Part shown: piece by piece, positions 58,501-64,000 of the stretch
Layout: every line of letters starts with the position of its first letter
Position numbering within the stretch: the first letter of the stretch is position 1
Origin: Carposina sasakii
Taxonomy: Eukaryota > Arthropoda > Insecta > Lepidoptera > Carposinidae
Assembly (NCBI GenBank): GCA_014607495.2
Contig: CP053152.1
Span: 14,429,899 to 14,493,898, forward strand
Reading direction: 5' to 3'
DNA length: 64,000 nucleotides
Translations under genes and position numbers: made by a program
The notes under the pieces: model-generated
What the model was told of the DNA's origin: nothing
Database searches by the model: none
Seen by the model: the letters and a program-made list of their open reading frames with translations, nothing else

Positions 58501-61500
58501 TACTATGCTAATGGTGGGTAGGATAACGACGTAGTACAGACCGGGCGGCGCGGGCGCGGCGACGGCGGGCGGTGCGGCGAACATGCCGGGGTGGTGACGT
58601 GCGCTGCCGCGGAACCGACCGAAGCCGAAGCGAGGCTCCTCGTCCATGCGCCCGCGACACCGACTGCAAACAACGGAAACGGATTTTATAAGTTTGGCAT
58701 GATATTGTATCCGATACATTATGGTCTTCACGTCTAAAGGAAATGGATTACGTTATTAGTTGATTAAAATTTATCTATATGATTCTAATATTCATTCATA
58801 TGATTGATGATGGTTCTGAAAGTTTACTTCTGTGTAACGGCTATAATTGAGTAGAGGAATAGAGTATCCCACAAATCGTCACTTCGTATTGTGGTTGCAT
58901 GTTAACAAACAAGTAAAACATAGGCCTTTTGGAGGAAATATAACGAACTTCGATTTGATACAATATCTAAGGCCCCAGAGTCTTCACCTTCTCTCCACAA
59001 AACACTTACGTTGGCACAACCTCTCCCTCGGACCGGTAATGCCGATCGGCCTCGGTCTCGGACATCCGGATGTCCTCCGAACCGGACGGACTCATGTGCC
59101 GGCTGGAGTGGTTCTCCAACTGCCGGATGAGGTCCTCCAGGTTCCGGATCCGGATCGGACCGCATTGTCGGGACTCGTCGTCCTCCTCGTCGCCAGCTCT
59201 TTGTCTGAAAGATTTTGAATGAAATATTAGGAAACTAGATCCGAAGTTATTCATTGTGCATCTATCTTTCAAAATTTAATATCATTGTAAAAGAGGAGCT
59301 AATCTCTATAAGAATCCAACTGCCAAAATCGGCCAAGAAGGCATCATATCTTTCAGTTTTCAAATTCTCTTATATCTATTTAATTGAGTCCCTTACGTAC
59401 TAGAACGAAGAAAGAGTTAATTTATTTCTGTTACTAACATTACTCTTAATACACATATTTATAGCCAGTATGCATGCATTTTGGTTTTACCAAATCGTAT
59501 TAACATAGCGCATGCCCCTGTATAGGTACCGTGTTCCGTCAAAACAAAATTAACATTAAAATTCCAATGACGACTAGGCCGAATTAAAAGAACACTGTCT
59601 CAGAGCGGAGATGGGCCTGTATCCTCACCTCCTCAGTTCAGTTTCGTGTATCTTCTCCGCACTAGTGGCGCGCTCGCGCTTGTACTCGTACTCCTGCAGC
59701 GCGCGCAGGTCGCCCGAGCCCACGCCGCCCGCGCTGGCGCGCTGTGCCGCCGCCGTCTTCAGCGCCACTATTATGTTCTCGTGGTAGCCGTTTAGGTCCT
59801 GCAAGTGAGGGTTCCGTCATGATGTATGCTTATGTACCTAGATGAAGTACTATGCTGTACGTATGCAGATGAAGTATGATGCTTTTGTATACCCTTGATT
59901 TAATGACTAATCGCGATTGAAGTGCTTATAAATTACGAGTTCTCAAGATAATAGGGTTGTTGGAGACCATGACTTACAGCAATGTTAAGAATATTGTATT
60001 AGATTTGGACAAGCTTAATACAGCCCAAGAGTTAGCTACATAGTTAGTGTAGTTTACATGAAAGATGTAGTCTGTTACAGTGTACACCACTTTATAACAC
60101 AGTACCTATGCCGTCGACACCGACGTATACCTACTATCTTGTGCAAGTAAAAAATTTGTTACATCCAACAGTTTGCTGTGTAATCGGCACAGATATCATA
60201 AAAATCGGCGTTAATTATGAGAGCGTTTAGGTACACATGCTACATGTTTTTTTACCTTAAACTTATATTCCATATCAGCGACGGCGCCCGCAGGCTCCTG
60301 GCCGTCAGACTGCGAGCCCGCCTCCAGCTGCTCGGACTGCGAGTCGTCGCCCCACTTGTCCTTGCCGTCCACGGCGCCGTACCCATGCTTCTTCAGGATC
60401 CCCTTCTCCGGCAGCTTGGCCATGGAGTTGGAAGGCACGTCGATGAATGCTATATCCTCCTCACCTGGGAGGAGTACGTAGTTGGAGGTTCACAATGTTA
60501 GGGAACATGATGTAAGTGGAGGCGGTTTACATCTTATTTTGTAGCAAAGTGGAGTATTGATAACATGAGAAATATCAGCATATGAGCAAAGAGAGCATTG
60601 AAATGTTTTTCATCTTTTACATGGTTGAATATGGATTCACTCTCAGAAAATCTGTTTTATAAGTTCTTATTTTGTGATTTTAAACGAAAAGGATGGTGAA
60701 ATCGTGGGTAAGGTCCTCTGGCAACGTATTGTAAGAGGAATATCGCATGAAACAGATAAGTTAATGAGTGACACTGGCCAGGAATAAACAAATAGCTATG
60801 GTTTACGATTACCTGAATGAGTTGGCTCATCTTCACTCCCGGAGTGCACCCGTTTCATTTGCTTGTGATCTCTGAAATAATTGCAAAGATGGGACATGTA
60901 TATCATGTTCTATGTACATTGCAAAATACTTAAACCCCTTGTAATCTTAGTGCCTATAGAATATAATATCCGTTGATGATATAGGTGAATGATAAGCGCT
61001 ACCGATCTATCTCTACCATTCCTATAAGATTATCGCATAAAGTATCTTTAGAATACCCACAAAAGAAACCTATCAGACTTTGAAGGCATAAAGTACACTG
61101 AATATACTATATAACCATTTTTAAGTCTAAAATTCTTTTGCGGTGATTCGCAATCATATTAGCAATCACGCTGATAAATTCGCAATTAAATGACTAAAAG
61201 CTATATTCGATTCACTTTACAAGGCGGAGTTTCCTCAAACGACTGCAGCGACTGCAAAAAACTTAACGCAGATATCTACATCTGTGACGGAATAGTTTCC
61301 TTTTTCGTCAAATCCGATCTTAGATTAAGATTGAGTTTGAACTTACGGGTATCTACTGCTTGGGCCTCCGGCCATATGGTTTCCGTGCGTGAAGATAACT
61401 CGCTGGGAATCCCCGCGGCTAGGAAACCAAACAAATTGCTTTTGAAAATTTCGTATCCCATCTTAGAGATGTAGATATCATTCTAGAAAGCCGACAAATA

Positions 61501-62480
61501 CGTTCTTGTTGTGAAGTATAAACTGTCGTATGCTCAAAAGTGATGTGACGTCTAAACTATCTAGGTGCATTGTTGCCTTGTTTAGAAGACGCTAAACTTT
61601 TAACAAAATTAGGAAAAGAAAAACAAGCGTGTCATCTATCGCGAAGGATGTTTGTGCCTGGTCACATTACAACAGGTCGACGTTAGCAATAAGTTTGTTA
61701 AATCAGTGGCAGGTCCTTGAAAGCATCTTCATAAGTAAGCATATAGGTAGTTTTAATCTGTAAAACATCCATCTATTTAAGGTAGCAACTAACTTTTAAT
61801 TATATGTAATTATATTATATTAGACGTGGATGATGGAAGTTAAACAGACTAAAACTGTGAGTAAAGAAAGCGGAAAACGGGTGAAAGAAGATAAAAATCA
61901 AGAGCAGTGTGAGGCGCTTCTGATGCTAGATCTGACGCCAAGCTGTCGACGTACCTCAAAAGATTTCTGTATAACAACACCAGATCCGATAATAAAAGAA
62001 AGGAAAACCATTTAAATATTTAGGAATTACACAACGATAGAATCAGGGATCCAAGTAACATTTAAGTAAGAAAAGGAAAATTAAAACAAATGAAGGAAGT
62101 AACTGTAGTTAAAAAATATTGTGGGTTACATGAAATATACGAAAGACGATGTCTGCTAGAAATCGAACTGATGACACCTCGGCAGTTAAACAACTGATAA
62201 TAAAATTTCCTGTGATATGAATTACTTTAATAAGCCGGGTTTTGACAGGAAACATAAAAATAAGTCAGACATTGAAATGCAAGGGTTAGGGGAACAACTG
62301 ATATAAGACAGACAAATACTGTTAACATACCTGAAGGTGTTGTTGAAAGAGTTCATCTTTCCTCCGTCGAGGGAGATGTCTTCCTGCGAGTTGTTGGACG
62401 CTGTGGAGCTGACTGCGAAACTCTTCGGGATGGGTTTCTTCCCGTACGGAGGGTCGTATTTGCGCAACGTACTCTTTTTC
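55544..62480 (-). CDS. Unidentified conserved-looking multi-exon gene, C-terminal 388 residues (5'-partial)
   Basis: Minus-strand exons 62331-62480, 60813-60871, 60256-60464, 59629-59798, 59010-59204, 58542-58663, 57388-57487 and 55544-55706 have GT/AG borders and phases that join without a break for 389 codons, ending '[10 protein letters not shown]' plus stop. The protein is acidic and Ser/Gly/Ala-rich. Recognisable patches are '[19 protein letters not shown]', '[13 protein letters not shown]', '[19 protein letters not shown]', '[17 protein letters not shown]' and '[18 protein letters not shown]', the last helical. No membrane segment or enzyme motif is seen. The composition suits a cytoplasmic tail or scaffold, but this is inference. 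The last acceptor (before 55706) is weak and was chosen because nearby alternatives read into stops. A Met in exon 62331-62480 ('KMNSFNN') could start a short isoform. Confidence 0.7.
56560..57003 (+). mobile_element. Decayed RTE-type LINE 3' fragment
   Basis: A plus-strand frame reads '[17 protein letters not shown]', '[12 protein letters not shown]'-like text and '[11 protein letters not shown]', the typical C-terminal end of lepidopteran RTE polyproteins. Frame breaks follow, then the tail 'gttcagcagtggacttctca' and 'gatgatgatg'-like bases. It lies in the intron between minus-strand exons 57388-57487 and 55544-55706. Confidence 0.8.
57168..57352. mobile_element. MITE-like inverted repeat, copy 2
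   Basis: 'cagtagcagagccgaagcaa' and 'tgcgatagcgaaaatt' are mirrored by 'atttcgctattgcgttgctt' and 'cggctttgct'. Same family as 2667-2820. The interior is GC-rich. It lies about 35 bp from exon 57388-57487. Confidence 0.65.
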
Positions 62481-63560
62481 CTGGTGCAGGCGTGGTGGGG
62501 AACGTACCCTCAGATCAATCGATTAAGTCCACAGAGTCAAAACTAACGGGAGCACTCCCGGAAACGAGAACACCTTCTTTTTACCCAGAATTAAGTATTT
62601 AATTCGTATCGACAGTTAGTTTAGTTCTATTTATTTAGGCATAGGTTAGAATCAGCAAGAAATAAGACAACATCAACGAGTATCGCAGGGCTCGTAAAAG
62701 TTTTCTAGCATTCTGTTCTATCTGGGCTATAGAATATAAAGTGTATACGTTCACCTTAAATAGCGAAGAAATTAAACACCTATCTCTATACGTTTATGAA
62801 GTTGACTAAAACGAGATTAACGACTGAAGTTTTTGAACAGATCAAACATTTCTGTGCGCTTTGCTTGCAGCAGAATAATATGACACACATTTCTATGTAC
62901 TTATTCGCTTCCACGTTTGTCAAATGCCTATACTTAATTCGGATAGATTGTGTTTTCGATCCCGCAAAGATTTTTAGCAGACAGAAAAACAAATGATAAT
63001 TACAGTATAAGTTTGGTACACTATATGTATACCTATACACATTAGTTTATAAACGTTTCGTTTTATTTATAAATATTTAAAATCAACATTTGTCCTTTGC
63101 CTTTTATCTTTCAAATTCAACTTCAAAACTGGTGCTTTTGGATAGTTAAAGATAATCAAATGTTAAGTTTTGGAATAGACTAGGTCAATATTTCGTTTCT
63201 TTCCTCAATAATTAGTAAAGAATTTAATGATTATGAAAATAGGTAAGATCTTAGCTTAGTAATCAGGTTCCTTGCGGTAAATTGAAAGATGAACTGAAAA
63301 TGTCTTGTAATATGAGCGGAAAAGTTTTCAATGAGATCTGACTTGCATTACCGGAAAGATCCATCATAGTACTTAAATGTAACATTATGCGTTGCTAACT
63401 AGAGATAGCTGCTTGAAAGAAGAATCCGTGCATCGCACATTCGCTTCTCGTGCAATAGTTATAGAGTTCAGTGGTACTGGTAGTGAGTGGTGATAGAAGT
63501 CGAGCGATCTATATCTTCTCCGGTTAAGTTAAAATGCTTTCGTTTGCTTTGTACATACCT

Positions 63561-64000
63561 GAGGGATTACTATAGTATTATTGGCCACAATGATCCGTTA
63601 TGGCGCAGTTTTACCTCATATGTTGTGATGAGATCGAATAAAATCTGTGTAATTAGATGATTGTAAATTAGATGAGTCATCAGAAGATATAGACGCTGCA
63701 ACGTCGCCGGGCCGCAGTCACAGACGCCCGGCGACGCGTCTCCGACCAAGAAAGGAAACGAAAACGAGTCACAGTTTACATAAGCCAATGCATACATCCA
63801 AGAGCCCAGAATCTTAAGGGTTTTTGTCGAGAAGGTGTCTCGAAAACAACGAGGAAAGCCTTGTCGGCATGCAGCGAGGCGGCCGGACGGCGCGGCCCGT
63901 GCGGTACGCGGCCCGGCCGCCGGCGCGGGCACAGAACCACAGATCAAATGCAGTTGCGGCGCGCCGACGGTCGCCGACGCGCCACCCGCCAACTCTAGAC
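63561..64000 (-). promoter_or_regulatory. GC-rich segment, possible first non-coding exon of the minus-strand gene
   Basis: 63840-64000 is strongly GC/CpG-rich against an AT-rich background. On the minus strand it leads through stop-containing sequence to a good donor ('ccctcag' then 'gtatgtac') at about 63561. All frames are closed just before the donor, so it would be non-coding relative to exon 62331-62480. It could instead be a chance GC-rich patch or coding sequence of something beyond the window. Confidence 0.25.

Noticed and set aside
63570..63992. 140-residue minus-strand ORF in the GC-rich end
   Set aside because: Its composition changes abruptly, it closes before the candidate donor, and it has no family features; it is better explained as a non-coding first exon or chance frame.

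Overview
This 64 kb window is nuclear DNA of an insect, almost certainly a butterfly or moth. It has AT-rich background, GT-AG introns, tRNA-derived SINEs with internal box A/box B, RTE-type LINE tails that read 'gaggcctacgtccagcag', the 'gtgcgagtcgg ... gtacggaaccc' repeat, and many short palindromic elements. There are no bacterial operons, CRISPR arrays or viral genes. Identifications come from protein motifs read by eye; no searches were run.

Layout. (1) 343-13205, plus: the VPS9 domain and C-terminal half of the Rab5 exchange factor Rabex-5 (RABGEF1), seven exons whose phases join exactly. One of its introns carries an apparently intact 4.4 kb Jockey/CR1-type LINE in antisense (about 5690-10290). 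(2) 16000-16851, minus: a seven in absentia (SIAH-type) E3 ubiquitin ligase, single exon, convergent with Rabex-5. (3) About 17000-34600: a gene-poor stretch full of SINEs, LINE fragments and nested foldback elements. (4) 35672-42453, plus: a nine-exon adhesion GPCR with a secreted, C-type-lectin-like N-terminus, a GPS cleavage motif and seven membrane segments. (5) 46434-47817, minus: single-exon DNAAF3, the axonemal dynein assembly factor. (6) About 48816-49200: a small uncertain ORF pair. (7) 55544-62480, minus: eight phase-consistent exons encoding the last 388 residues of a Ser/Gly/acidic protein I do not recognise. A GC-rich possible promoter/first exon follows at 63561-64000.

The genes are unrelated neighbours rather than a pathway. 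The most useful observations are: four DPF motifs in the Rabex-5 tail; transposon sequence lying within 30 bp of three Rabex-5 splice sites; single-base +1 frame breaks in the GPCR (two) and DNAAF3 (one), several at short homopolymers; reciprocal nesting of palindromic elements that supplies matched empty and filled sites; and a foldback element carrying an array of TTCATGAA palindromes at its ends. I found no clear new multi-gene system.
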